Origin: Spirosoma fluviale | GTDB lineage: Bacteria; Bacteroidota; Bacteroidia; Cytophagales; Spirosomataceae | Reading direction: 5' to 3' | Assembly (NCBI RefSeq): GCF_900230225.1 | Contig: NZ_OCNH01000008.1 | Location: 124,001 to 188,000 of the forward strand | Length of the DNA: 64,000 nt | Part shown: positions 7,605 to 17,900 of the stretch, piece after piece | Layout: the number at the start of each line of letters is the position of its first letter | Position numbering within the stretch: the stretch's first letter is position 1 | Position numbers and translations under genes: made by a program | Notes under the pieces: model-generated | Told to the model about the DNA's origin: nothing | Database searches by the model: none | The model's input: only the letters and a program-made list of their open reading frames with translations

Positions 7605-10600
7605 ATGAATGGATACGTTGTTTTTGGGTGGCTCCTCCTGCAATTGTGCCTGTCCGCGTCTGCCGGGCAGGCACAATCCACTGTGCTTTACTTCGACGAA
7701 CCCCCCAAAGAAACGCTGGGCCGCAACCGAAATCAATTAACCATAAATCGATTCTTTACCGACCGCGACGATTTTCTCTGGTTCGTCAGCGGCAGTGGCC
7801 TGAGCAGGTACGACGGCCATGAGATCGTAAAGGTGCTCTCTGATCCGGCGGATTTGAACTCCCTTTCCTCAGCACGGGTGGCGGATATGGTTCAGGACGA
7901 GCGAGGCACGTTCTGGATGACCACCCGCGACGGGGGCCTTAATGCCTACAATCAGCGAACGGGCAACGTGGCCCATTTTCGGCACCTGCCCACCCACAAA
8001 ACCAGTTTATCATCGGATAAGCTCCGATTTCTTCAACGCGATGAATCTGGTTATCTCTGGATCGGCAGCGATTATGGCATGAATCGGTTCGACCCCAAAA
8101 CAGGTAGCTCTATTAGGTTTTTGCCCAAACCAGGTGAGGCAGGGCAATTGCAGGGCAACCCGCTGTCGCCCATTCTGGTGGCCCCCCGTTATGTTTACGT
8201 TTGCACAACGGCCGGGTTCGAGCAGTTTGACCGAACCAGTAACCGTTGGCGGTGCTTTCCGACTGTAAATAAATCAGGGGTGCCCGTCATCAGCGCCACG
8301 GATGGCCTCAATGTGATTAACGGCCTCTGCAAAGATCGTCGGGGCCTGATCTGGATGGGTGTTACGGACCAAACGGGGCTACGGGTTTTTAACCCCAAAA
8401 CAGGGCAAATCAATTGGTTCGATAAGCGAACGGCCGATGGCAAACCCATTCCGTTTCCAAACGTGATTCTGGAAGATCGGGCGGGGCGGCTTTGGCTTTG
8501 CTGCGATAACGACATCTTCCGCATTTCAGCCGACCGGACCATCGTGGAGCATTGCACACCCGTAGCCATCAGCAACGGGGAACAACTCAGGGAACTGGTA
8601 ACCCTCTACGAAGATGGACAGGGGTTAATCTGGCTGGAGCGAGCGAGCGACAAAAATCCGCTTTTCTTCGACCCCCGCCAGGAACGCCACTCCAACATTC
8701 CACTGCCTAAATTGAGCAACTCCGCCGGTGCCGTTCCGACCCGACCCGTAACGGAGTCCCTCATGCCCGACTCGGAAGGCTTCCTTTGGATCAGTACCGA
8801 TCTGGGCCTGATTCGATACAAGCCGGGCCGCGCCAGGCCGGGCCAATCCAAGCCGGGCCTGAATGAGATGAAGGTGGTCTTGAAACAACCCCTCACTTAT
8901 TTCACCATCCCGCTGCCAGGTTCCCCACCAACCAGCTACGATCCACATCTGCTGGTCGGTGCGGAAGCTGGCTTGTTCGTTTACAACAAAAAGACGGGTC
9001 GTTTAACACCCGTCCGTTTAGATAAGGCCGGGAGTAAGAAGATTCAGAACGCCATCGCTTCGGTTCTTGACCGGGATGGCGACCTCTGGATTTCGACCTG
9101 GGGGCAGGGGCTTTTCCGCATTCCGAAGGGCGGCTTATCGGTCGAGACGGGGCTGGTAAGTACGTATGAACAGTGGAAAAACGATCCCACCAACGCCAAC
9201 AGCTTATTGTCGAACACGCTTCAGAAAATTGCGGTCGATGTCCAGAACACGGTGTGGGTGTGCGGAGCCGCTCATGGCCTTAGTCGGGTAAACAAACGAA
9301 CCCGGCAAGTGCAGCGGTTTGTACTCCGGCAAGGCGACCCCTATGGACTGGCCAGCAACTACACCTTTGCGCCCCTGGTTGATAAGCAGGGTGATGTATG
9401 GATAACGAGTGGGTATTCGGCTCCCTTACAGAAGCTGTCGGTCAAAACGGGGCGATTCAAAAAATATGGTGCAGCAAACGGGTTCACGGATGATTATTTT
9501 GCCCACGCTACCCTCGACAGAACCGGCAAAATCTGGTTCAACCAGAATCAAGTGGTATCCTGTATCGACCCCCTTACGGAACGCGTAACCACATTCCCGC
9601 AGTTTGTAGGCAACTCGGTTTACTCTACGCCCATTACAGCACTGGCTACTACCGGCGAGATTTATTTCGGTTGCCAGAACAACTTACGGCGGTTTGGGCC
9701 AAACGATACCATCCACAACATTCCTAAAGCCTCATCACCACTGCGATTGGTGGGCGTTTCCTGCTTCGACACCGACGGAACTCAAACCATGCGGCCCATG
9801 CCCCCGGATCGCTGGCAAGCCGATGAGCTGGCATTGTCGCACCGGGAAAACACCTTAGAACTAAAATTTGCGTTGCTGGATTACCGCAACCCCAGCAGTC
9901 GTGCCTATGCCTATTCCCTGACCGGACCGAATGACGAGCCACAATGGGTAAACATCGGCCTGAAAAACACCGTTGATTTTGCTCAGATGAAGCCGGGAAC
10001 GTACCTGTTCCACCTGAAAGCCCGCAACAGCGACGGAATTTGGACAACTTTAGCGCCCCTCCGCATACACATCAGCCCACCCTGGTGGCAAAGCCTTTGG
10101 GCCTATGCGGCTTATGCGCTGCTGCTGCTACTCGGCTTTTGGTACTTATTGAAGGTCCGTCTGCGTGAACAAGCCCGCGAACTGGCCCTGCAGGAAGCCG
10201 TTGTCATTAAACAACAGCGCGACGAGATTGCTCAGAAAAACGCCCAGAACGAACTCCTGCTGAAAGAGATTCATCACCGGGTCAAGAATAATCTGGAAGT
10301 GGTGTCAAGTTTGCTGGCCTTGCAATCGGCTAAAGTTACTGACCCCAACGTACAGGAAGCCATACAGGCCAGTCAAAATCGGGTGCAGAGTATGGGCATC
10401 ATTCACCAGAAACTGTATCAGGGCAAACAGTTAGGGGCTATCGAAATGCGCGATTATTTTAACAATCTGGGCGAAAGCATTCTCGATTCGTTCGATGCCG
10501 CCAGTCGCGTCACCATCTATTGTTCGATGCCCGAACTAGTGCTGGACATTGACACGGCGGTTTCCATAGGACTAATAACGAATGAGTTAATAACTAACTC

Positions 10601-10853
10601 GCTTAAATATGCATTTATCGGTAAGGACAAAGGCACAATTCGCATCAGCCTGACGCGGATGGGCGACGATTCGTTGCTGTTGATGGTAGCCGACAATGGT
10701 ATCGGTAAACAGCCGGTGGAAGCCGTCAACGAAACAGGCTTCGGCACCCAGTTGGTGGAACTGCTTACCCGCCAGCTCGATGGTATGCTGACCTACGAAA
10801 ACCAGCATGGGACGTTGATCAAACTCCGTTTCAACCGGCCAGTCATTTCCTAA
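7605..10853 (+). CDS. Propeller-type sensor histidine kinase (HisKA_2)
   Basis: 1082 residues from ATG 7605; the frame opens further upstream, but this start gives a signal peptide ending at about AGQAQS. The long periplasmic part (about 25-740) carries two-component-regulator propeller blades (repeated DxxGxLWIxT-type motifs such as GYLWIGSDYG and GFLWISTDLG), then a Y_Y_Y domain (about 755-825), a membrane helix at about 833-853, a coiled linker, a HisKA_2 dimerisation segment with KEIHHRVKNNLE (phospho-acceptor near H890) and an HATPase domain (NELITNSLKYAF, DNGIG, GFGTQL). Expected to sense a periplasmic ligand and phosphorylate the LytTR regulator at 2992-3729. An odd Pro/Gly/Arg-rich insert (about residues 407-418) interrupts the propeller. 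Confidence 0.93.
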   Translation: MNGYVVFGWLLLQLCLSASAGQAQSTVLYFDEPPKETLGRNRNQLTINRFFTDRDDFLWFVSGSGLSRYDGHEIVKVLSDPADLNSLSSARVADMVQDERGTFWMTTRDGGLNAYNQRTGNVAHFRHLPTHKTSLSSDKLRFLQRDESGYLWIGSDYGMNRFDPKTGSSIRFLPKPGEAGQLQGNPLSPILVAPRYVYVCTTAGFEQFDRTSNRWRCFPTVNKSGVPVISATDGLNVINGLCKDRRGLIWMGVTDQTGLRVFNPKTGQINWFDKRTADGKPIPFPNVILEDRAGRLWLCCDNDIFRISADRTIVEHCTPVAISNGEQLRELVTLYEDGQGLIWLERASDKNPLFFDPRQERHSNIPLPKLSNSAGAVPTRPVTESLMPDSEGFLWISTDLGLIRYKPGRARPGQSKPGLNEMKVVLKQPLTYFTIPLPGSPPTSYDPHLLVGAEAGLFVYNKKTGRLTPVRLDKAGSKKIQNAIASVLDRDGDLWISTWGQGLFRIPKGGLSVETGLVSTYEQWKNDPTNANSLLSNTLQKIAVDVQNTVWVCGAAHGLSRVNKRTRQVQRFVLRQGDPYGLASNYTFAPLVDKQGDVWITSGYSAPLQKLSVKTGRFKKYGAANGFTDDYFAHATLDRTGKIWFNQNQVVSCIDPLTERVTTFPQFVGNSVYSTPITALATTGEIYFGCQNNLRRFGPNDTIHNIPKASSPLRLVGVSCFDTDGTQTMRPMPPDRWQADELALSHRENTLELKFALLDYRNPSSRAYAYSLTGPNDEPQWVNIGLKNTVDFAQMKPGTYLFHLKARNSDGIWTTLAPLRIHISPPWWQSLWAYAAYALLLLLGFWYLLKVRLREQARELALQEAVVIKQQRDEIAQKNAQNELLLKEIHHRVKNNLEVVSSLLALQSAKVTDPNVQEAIQASQNRVQSMGIIHQKLYQGKQLGAIEMRDYFNNLGESILDSFDAASRVTIYCSMPELVLDIDTAVSIGLITNELITNSLKYAFIGKDKGTIRISLTRMGDDSLLLMVADNGIGKQPVEAVNETGFGTQLVELLTRQLDGMLTYENQHGTLIKLRFNRPVIS

Positions 10854-11124
10854 GGCCAGCCAAAATCAGAACCCTGTATTCGACCGTTTGCTTATCTGGT
10901 AACCAATTTCCCGCTTTCGATAGGGACGTTTTAGTTATCTAACGAACCTGTTGATTACCGTACCTTTTCGTCTCCTCCTTCTGGCCGTTTTCGACCACTA
11001 AAAGGGTCCATTCAAGAAGCAGATTAAGGAACGTTCCTCATTCTCAATTGGGAGCCTTATTTGGGACTAAGTACTAACGGCTTCAGATCAGGGAAACGAC
11101 CAACTCTCAGCTATACCAGTACCC

Positions 11125-11517
11125 TCATTCATTGATCACCTTAATTCTCGGATGCTCGGCAATAATGCTCATTATGTTGTCAAAATACGTTTCGCCACTA
11201 CCGCTTTCCAGAGCGACTAGCTTTTCTTGAAACACTTTTTTATTGTAGGGTGATCCAGGCTTTAGCTTATCCAAATAGTAATCTCGGGTCGTTTGATAGC
11301 CTAAAGCCTTCCGGCTATGGTCCATATGGTGCCACACAAGTTTAGCCGATTCTGCTCCTTGTAAAGCACCATAACCCCCAAACAGTAAATCATTGAAGGC
11401 ATCAAGGCTCTGGCCAATCAGCCAGCTTTCGCCTTCCATAAACACCCGATTGATCTCCTTGTAAAAGGAGGTAATGTCATTAATTGTGTTACCCTCGATT
11501 TCAATCTGTTTGACCAT
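11125..11517 (-). CDS. Barstar-like (ribonuclease inhibitor family) protein
   Basis: 130 residues. The segment ITSFYKEINRVF...IGQSLDAFNDLLFGG matches the barstar core, where the helix after a G-x-(N/S)-LDA motif packs against the RNase. Barstar inhibits barnase by covering its active site. No barnase-like ribonuclease was seen beside it, so this is an orphan immunity-type gene or a domesticated relative. The last ~50 residues (FDNIMSIIAEHPRIKVI) extend past the minimal barstar length of about 90 residues. Convergent with the kinase gene. Confidence 0.75.
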   Translation of the reverse strand: MVKQIEIEGNTINDITSFYKEINRVFMEGESWLIGQSLDAFNDLLFGGYGALQGAESAKLVWHHMDHSRKALGYQTTRDYYLDKLKPGSPYNKKVFQEKLVALESGSGETYFDNIMSIIAEHPRIKVINE

Positions 11518-11706
11518 CGTTCAATTCAGGGTCAGTTTATACCAGCGCGTTATGAGACTCTGAATATAATCACTGTTTAACTCAATGCGTAGCATACGAT
11601 CAGGCCATTACTAGTTCGGGCAGTCAGAATTTAAGGCTGGATCAGCGCTTGCAAAACGATCCAATCTCTTAAAATAACAATGATTAAATTCATTTGGACG
11701 GTTCAT

Positions 11707-12987
11707 TTACCTTTTGCCAGATAAGCTACTGTTTACGATGTGACTAACAATAAATTCTGCATCTTCCTTAATCCCTAGTATTATGGCCGATTGCCGTTTC
11801 CTCAACCAGGGGAGCCCGATAAAATAAAGTCCGTCGACGGTACCAATCCCATTTCGATGCTTGGGTAACTGCTCGTCACTGAGCACGGGCAAGGGCAGGT
11901 AGCTGAAATCACCGCTAAACCCGGTCGTCCAGATGATTGAGGTGATCGCCACCTGTACTAGATTCAGTTGAGTTAAATCAGACGCGCAGGCGGCTTCTTC
12001 GTCCGGCACATCATCCAGATCAATGTCGGCAAGCGGAGCCAACACCTTATTTTTTTGAATGTACTCGTCGATGAGCTGTTTCACATGCTGGGAAAATTCG
12101 TCAGCGTACCTGACGTTAGAGGACGAATTGGGCTGAAAAAAAATAGTATTTGCTTCGGCCCTGTCCGCCCGACCCAGTATAATGGCTCCACTTCTGGCCA
12201 GGGACTGTAAGCTCGAGGTTTTCCCCCGCTGCCCGGCTCCCGACACCTGCGGGTTTTTGACCTTTAACAAAGACGGGTCAGTGACCTCCTCAGTAGGCGT
12301 ATTGTAAAACCCAATCTTAACCAGCCAGTCAAAAATATCTTTGCCCCGGTAGCGTCTTGGTATCCGACCAACCCGGGCCGTCGACAGAAAAACGTGTCGC
12401 CCCGAATGCAGCAAATCTTGGGCGATCTGAGTTCCGGATTGGCCACTCCCGACCACCAACACATTTCCAGCTGGGAGTTGATGGGCATTTTTGTATTCAC
12501 TGGCGTGTAGTTGCATCACCGACTTGGCCAGGTGATTGGCGAAGTCAGGGACCCAAATCTTATTTTGTCCACCCGAAGCGATAACTAGCCGTCGGCTGAG
12601 ATAGACTGTCTCTTTGCCCTCCTGCGAGACGGTAACCCGAAAAACAGCTCGTTCCTGGTCGGTATGTACGGACACTACCGGACAGTATTCTTTAACTGGC
12701 AGACTTTCCTGGTGGGCGTAGGTTTCCAGCGCCAGCGCAAATTCAGTTGCCCCAGCAAAGGCATCGGGATCGTCAAAATAGGGGGCCTGCTGGGGAAGCA
12801 GATTTAATTTGTTAGCCGAGTTCATCTTAAAGGAATCCCACCGCTGGGAACGCCAGGTTTCCCCGATTCGTCCCTGCTCAAAGACCAGATGGGGAACACC
12901 CTGTTTGGTTAGATAATAGCTGACGCCAATGCCAGCATGCCCCGCGCCAACCACAATGACATCCAGTACGGGCTTAATCATAGGCAA
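11707..12987 (-). CDS. Flavin-containing monooxygenase-like NAD(P)/FAD oxidoreductase
   Basis: 426 residues. FAD-binding Rossmann motif GAGHAGIGVSYYL at about 14-26, GETWRSQRWDSFKMNS after it, and a second dinucleotide motif VVGSGQSGTQIAQDL at about 177-191 for NADPH. These are the hallmarks of CzcO/FMO-type enzymes, which oxygenate N, S or ketone substrates in the cytosol. ATG 12987 or the in-frame ATG 12981 could be the start. Substrate unknown; the nearby AraC-type remnant may once have regulated it. Confidence 0.88.
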   Translation of the reverse strand: MPMIKPVLDVIVVGAGHAGIGVSYYLTKQGVPHLVFEQGRIGETWRSQRWDSFKMNSANKLNLLPQQAPYFDDPDAFAGATEFALALETYAHQESLPVKEYCPVVSVHTDQERAVFRVTVSQEGKETVYLSRRLVIASGGQNKIWVPDFANHLAKSVMQLHASEYKNAHQLPAGNVLVVGSGQSGTQIAQDLLHSGRHVFLSTARVGRIPRRYRGKDIFDWLVKIGFYNTPTEEVTDPSLLKVKNPQVSGAGQRGKTSSLQSLARSGAIILGRADRAEANTIFFQPNSSSNVRYADEFSQHVKQLIDEYIQKNKVLAPLADIDLDDVPDEEAACASDLTQLNLVQVAITSIIWTTGFSGDFSYLPLPVLSDEQLPKHRNGIGTVDGLYFIGLPWLRKRQSAIILGIKEDAEFIVSHIVNSSLSGKR

Positions 12988-13197
12988 ATCGAGTCAACGT
13001 TAACAGGGCTGTTTATTAGATAGTTATCTCTGTATAGCAAGTAGCTAATATCATTATTTCTTTTGGATTAAAAAAGTGACCGTCCAACTAAACGCCCCAT
13101 TTATGGAGCAGATATATGAATGCTCCATTGTCTCACATGGGAGCGTTTAGGTAGATTTAGGAGACAATAAGTGAATGGTTGCCATAGACGACGTTGT

Positions 13198-13426
13198 TTA
13201 ATTGAACGATTGGCGAAATTCTGACGGTGATGTATGAGTTTGGCTCTTAAAAAGTTTATTGAATGACTGGGGATGCTCAAATCCCAGTCGGTAGGCCACC
13301 TCCGCAACCCTCAGCCGAGTGGTGCTTAACATGAATTTGGCCTCCTCAATCAACTGGTTATGGATATACTGCCGGGCACTTTGCCCGGTCAATGTTTTAA
13401 GCATTGACTTGTCCGGCTAAATGTTG
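13198..13426 (-). pseudogene. Truncated AraC-type regulator (C-terminal HTH only)
   Basis: The minus strand encodes 68 residues of an AraC DNA-binding domain from 13404 to 13198 (LTGQSARQYIHNQLIEEAKF, then RVAEVAYRLGFEHPQSFNKL and FKSQ). Just upstream, HLAGQVN, the expected preceding helix, continues in a different frame (13422-13402), so the gene has a frameshift near 13402. The N-terminal effector domain is missing: homology stops where the IS-like sequence begins at about 13426. Read as a regulator destroyed by insertion. Confidence 0.8.
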
Positions 13427-14119
13427 ACCATAAATAGTCAATTTATGGACAGACTTGTTAAACTCCGCATGAAACAGCCCAAACGAATCATTCGGGAAAT
13501 GGTGGCCGCCGTTCTCCTCGATCAGCTCAACCGCATCGGCGGTCCGAATTGACCAAGCCGCTGAGCGCTACAAAGTCAATCGCTTAACGGTACTTCGGTG
13601 GATCCGGAAAATCGAAGAGGAAGCCAAGGCTAGTAAACAAACCACCACGATTGCTTCTGATCAGCCCTCCCTGCCGACCGGAAAATCAACTCGTCGCTTT
13701 ACCCCTGAGGATGCAGTTAAGCAACTGCGGACTAAGCTCCAGTCGATGGAAAAACAACTGGAAACGGCCAACTTTAAAGCCCTTTATTATTCGACCCTGG
13801 TCCGGGTTGCTAAACACGAGCTGGGGGTCGACGTTGAAAAAAAGCCGCCGTGGCCCGGCCCGTTACCAAGCCATCCGGTTTATGTTGACGAATCACCCAA
13901 ACATTTCGATTCGGCAGCTGGAGGGTGTGCCGCTCGGCGGTCCGATTGGTTTTAGTCGACAGGGGTACTATCAATACTGGCAACGGCAAGCGGACCAGGT
14001 GAACCATGACGCCGACATTCTGCAACTGGTCAAGAAGGTCCGTCAAGATCATCCGCGCATTGGAGGACGAAAGCTTTATTGGCTGTTACAGGATGCCTTC
14101 TTGGAAAGGGCGGCCCCGC
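13427..14119 (+). mobile_element. Degenerate IS3-like insertion sequence, 3' truncated
   Basis: orfA begins at ATG 13445 with an HTH segment (KRIIREMVAAVLLDQLNRIG), breaks at a one-base insertion near 13540, and continues in the next frame (VRIDQAAERYKVNRLTVLRW) with a coiled-coil stretch ending ELGVDVEKK. A run of seven A followed by G at about 13836-13843 sits where IS3 elements shift frame. orfB follows in a further frame (ISIRQL..., GFSRQGYYQYWQ, HPRIGGRKLYWLLQ) and stops abruptly near 14100-14119, losing the DDE catalytic part. The element is therefore dead. Right boundary inferred from where YhcG homology resumes. Confidence 0.75.
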
Positions 14120-14525
14120 AGGTGATTTTGGACAATACGGAGCGCAAGAACAGTTGCTCAAAGTTTTCAGCGTTTTCTAAAATGGGGGCTACATCAATGG
14201 CCTCCTGAGACGTTTCAGGTAATTTTGCAACACCCTGTTGCAAAATTAAGGGTAGATTAGCCACGACAAACTTCTTCATGTAGCCCATATTACGGGTTGA
14301 AAACCCCTCAATCCCTGGATAGGCCTGACGAATGTCAGCCGAAAGGCGATCAATTACTTTGGCTCCCCAGCCTTGTTGCTGTTGAAAAAACAGGATCAAA
14401 CTACCCACTTGCCAATAGGAGAGTAAGAGTTGTTGGTTGGCTGAGGTAACTATTTTGACTTGAGCCTGTTGAATCTGTTATTTAACCCATTGAAGTAGTT
14501 CCGGGTATTGCTTAAACTCTTCCAT
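14120..14525 (-). pseudogene. YhcG/DUF1016 nuclease-family remnant
   Basis: From an ATG at 14525 the minus strand encodes MEEFKQYPELLQWVK, then a TAA stop, then the conserved DUF1016 N-terminal domain (QQGWGAKVIDRLSADIRQAY, FSTRNMGYMKKFV, FLRSVLSKIT). The last residues match the family until the KIT of the usual KIT/IPW-x-H motif, after which the reading frame runs into transposase-derived sequence. The PD-(D/E)XK nuclease half is absent. So the gene has both a nonsense mutation and a 3' truncation by the IS fragment. DUF1016 genes often sit near restriction and other defence loci. Confidence 0.8.
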
Positions 14526-14950
14526 GACGAAATTTGCCGATGATCAGGCTTCTAGCCTATTTTGCCAGGACATTTAGATTTTGGACAAGTACAAGCAAAG
14601 GTAATCGTTGAAGCCATCTCAGGAGCCCATTTTATTGATGTTGACCACTTCAATTTTTGTGTCAATCACAAAGCTAACTATTAGCTTTGTGATGTAACTG
14701 ATTGTGGTAGAGTGGCCTAGTTTAGTTCATTTTTTATCGTGCACGAAAAGGTCAATGTTCATCATTAACTGAACTTGTAGTGATCCGTTATCAAAACCGT
14801 TCAATTAAACGTCCAATAGATTCTCGGACAAGACAAGTCGACAAGAAAGAGGCAATCATAACAAAATGGCCTTAATGTGGTCTGGCTTGAGGAGACGTGA
14901 TCAGGGACATAACCTTATTAATGACTGAGCCTTGACTCATCAGGAGCAGC
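14526..14950. other. Intergenic stretch, nothing recognised
   Basis: 425 bp between the YhcG remnant and the end of the caspase-SGNH gene. All frames are broken by stops, and no hairpin, promoter or repeat stood out. It may be decayed island sequence. Confidence 0.4.
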
Positions 14951-17900
14951 TCAATTGATTCTCTTCCTGATCTCCTCAATCTCTTCAATAAACCGATTTG
15001 CTACCAACTGAAATCCCTCGTTGGTCGGGTGAATTTCATCGAACCAACTGGTGCGATTTACCACAGTGCGAACGTCGATGTACGACACCCGATCAGGGAG
15101 AGTCTTGTTGTCCGGATTCCTGAATCGGTTGTTGGTCCGTTCCACTACGCTTTTCAGCCGCTTGTTAAACTCATCCATGATGAAGTTAATGCACTGCTCG
15201 CGTTCGGTCTGGGGCCGAATTCCCCTTTTTATCAAGTATTTGCCCAACCAGCTCGATTTCTTCTTATTGATGGGATCATCCGTATCCAGGGGAATGACAT
15301 AGTCGTAGCTGTGAACCAGTATGTACAGGTCGGGGTAACGGTCAAGCAACTGCCCAAACATATCCTCATAAAACGATTCAAGGTCCGTAAGTTTAGCGTC
15401 GAGACTGGTGTTGAAATATTTTTGAACGGTGGTGCCATCAGGATCGGGAGAGTCGCGCAAAAAGTGTTCAAACTGCTCACCTAAAATGTCGTTGCCCCCG
15501 CCACTCACCAGGAAAAAATGCGCATTTTCTTCGCCGATCGCATCCAGGTATTCCCGCTTTTTCATGTAATTCTCCAGCGTATCACCCGCTTCGGCGAAGC
15601 TGCGAATGGCGTACAACTTATATAGATGATCGAGCGTATCCTCCAGCAGGATCGGGTATTGAAACCAGGAGTCGCCTTCGGCTACGATTCTCAGCCGGTT
15701 GGGGTCTTGCTTTAACAGGTTGCGATACCGTTTACGCCGTTGCGCCGATTCAATCTGGTTAGCTGCGAAGAGTTTAAAATCCGTGAAGATGTTTTTCTTT
15801 TCTTCCGATACCTTTAGCCCTTTGCTGATCTCCTCATTGAGTTCCCAGATGGTGGGCTGGCCAAACGCGTCAGGCTTGACCGTTCCATACAGACCGCCCG
15901 CAAAATAGGCCGTCTCTTCCCATTCCAGAAGGGCTTTGAGCGTTTCGGGTTCAGGTTGATTATAGACCGGATTCTTGAAATTAAGGCGTATGGTCTGAGT
16001 TATCCAGCCATCAAACGTCACCTTCGTATCATCCTCAACGTCCAGATCACCCCTGAAAGTAGCATCGGTATTTTTCCCAATATCATTGGTCGTGAGTGGC
16101 TGTGGCAGTTCTTCCAGTGTTAAGGCTTCTCCATCGAATTCGGTTGTAGAACTAATGAATTTAATAAATTCTGTTCGCTCTGGCCAATTGTATTCCTGCG
16201 CAACCCGGCCAAACCTGTAACCAATACGGTCCTTCCCGTTTCTGCCCAAGTAGACCGAAGCTCCTGCCGGTAGTAAGTACACGCGTGACGGCAGAAAATC
16301 AAGGAAACTTCCAAACTCTTTGCTTAAGTAAGCGGCACATACATACAGATCCTGACCGGTGATGTTGGTAATTTTCAGTTGGATCGTACCCTTCCATACC
16401 TGATCAATCTGCTCATACGTAATTGCTGCAACTCCCCGCGAGGTGTCAATGACCTGCGTGGTTCCGTTAGCCATTACCCGCGTCAATTCGACGGCGAGTG
16501 CCTGCTCGGGGAAGTTTTGGGGAATGATCGGGTTTTGCAGATCTTTGATAAAATGCCAGCGGGAAACGTGTTGCATGGTACGCAGCACATGCCCCTGATT
16601 ACGCCCAGCTACAAATGGTATCGGCCGAAGTAAGGGCCGATACGGATCGTTGGGCAAGGTAAGATACACTTCTCCGGCGCGAATGTGGAACGTGTAATCT
16701 GCTCGCTGCGCCATTCCACTGTCTTTCTCTGCCTGCGCTTGTCCATTCGCTTTCCCCTCCTCGCCCCCGAACGAAAAACTACCCCTGGCCGCCCCCTGCA
16801 TGGAAACGATCATTTCCTCAACGGCTTTCGGGTTGCCGTCGTGATTTTGCAGTTCAAGAACGAGTTCCTGCGTCATCAGGCCCGACACCATCGCTTTGTA
16901 AATTGTGCCCTGATGAAGAGACGCGGTATCGGTCAGCAGGGTGTAATCTACAAAAACGCCGACCGTGCTCACGCGCACCGGAATCGTTTTATGGGCATTG
17001 CCGGGATCAATCAGGGTAACGGTTGTCCTGGCGTCGACGCCGTGAATAGCCCCCACGTTTAATTGCCAGCCCGTTTTGGCATTGTACACCGCTTCCGATA
17101 TTGTCTGTTGCGGAGCAATCGGCTGATTAAAAACACCAAGGTTCAATAGCTTCTCCGGTTCTATGGGCGCGTACACACGGGGCGTTTGCTCGTAGCCAGC
17201 CCGCATGTACTGCCGAATGCGGCTACGAAGAGTGTTGTAGGATAGATTGCCGGCCGCATCGGTAAGCGTTTTCAGCAGCGTTTTGGTAAAGATCCCCTCC
17301 CCCGCCACCTCAACAGCCGTTTGATTCGATTCGCAGGCGGCCATCTGGATGTGTGCGCCCTGCGGCAAAAAATCCATTACTCTCTTACCGGCTACATCTG
17401 CTTCAGCAAGTGTGTCGCTGAACATAAAATCCGACCAGTTGCGCATTGGAAACGCACTCCCCCCCAACCGACGCGCCAGCACATCCTCGTGCGTTGCCTC
17501 CACCAGAGCGGCATTCCGCGTATTGTCGCCGGAATGACAGCAGTCAAACAACGTGACAATGTGCGCCCCGGTTTTTTGATACAGTTCATGAATCAGAAAT
17601 CGCAGCTCTTTATCGGTCAGCAAAAATTCAGCGGGTTTCGTTGTTCCACCGTCGTAGCAGACCAAACATTCGAGTTTTCTGTCTGTCTCCTCCCAGATGG
17701 CATGCGCCTGTTCCTGCGTACCATGCCCGGAGTAATAAAACAGGACCGTATCGTTTTTGGTGGCCTGGCTCAGGTGCTGCCGAAACCCGTTGGCAATGCC
17801 GTGACGAGTCGCCTGTTCGTCCGTCAGTTTTTTGATTTTACCTGTTCTATTTCCGGTCAGGCTGAAGTCAAACGTGGTACGCTGAGTCAGGTAGTTCTCC

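Noticed and set aside
13746..13955. Programmed frameshift in the IS3-like element
   Set aside because: The A7G slippery run is present, but the -1 frame soon stops and orfB lies in the +1 frame, so functional frameshifting cannot be claimed for this decayed copy.
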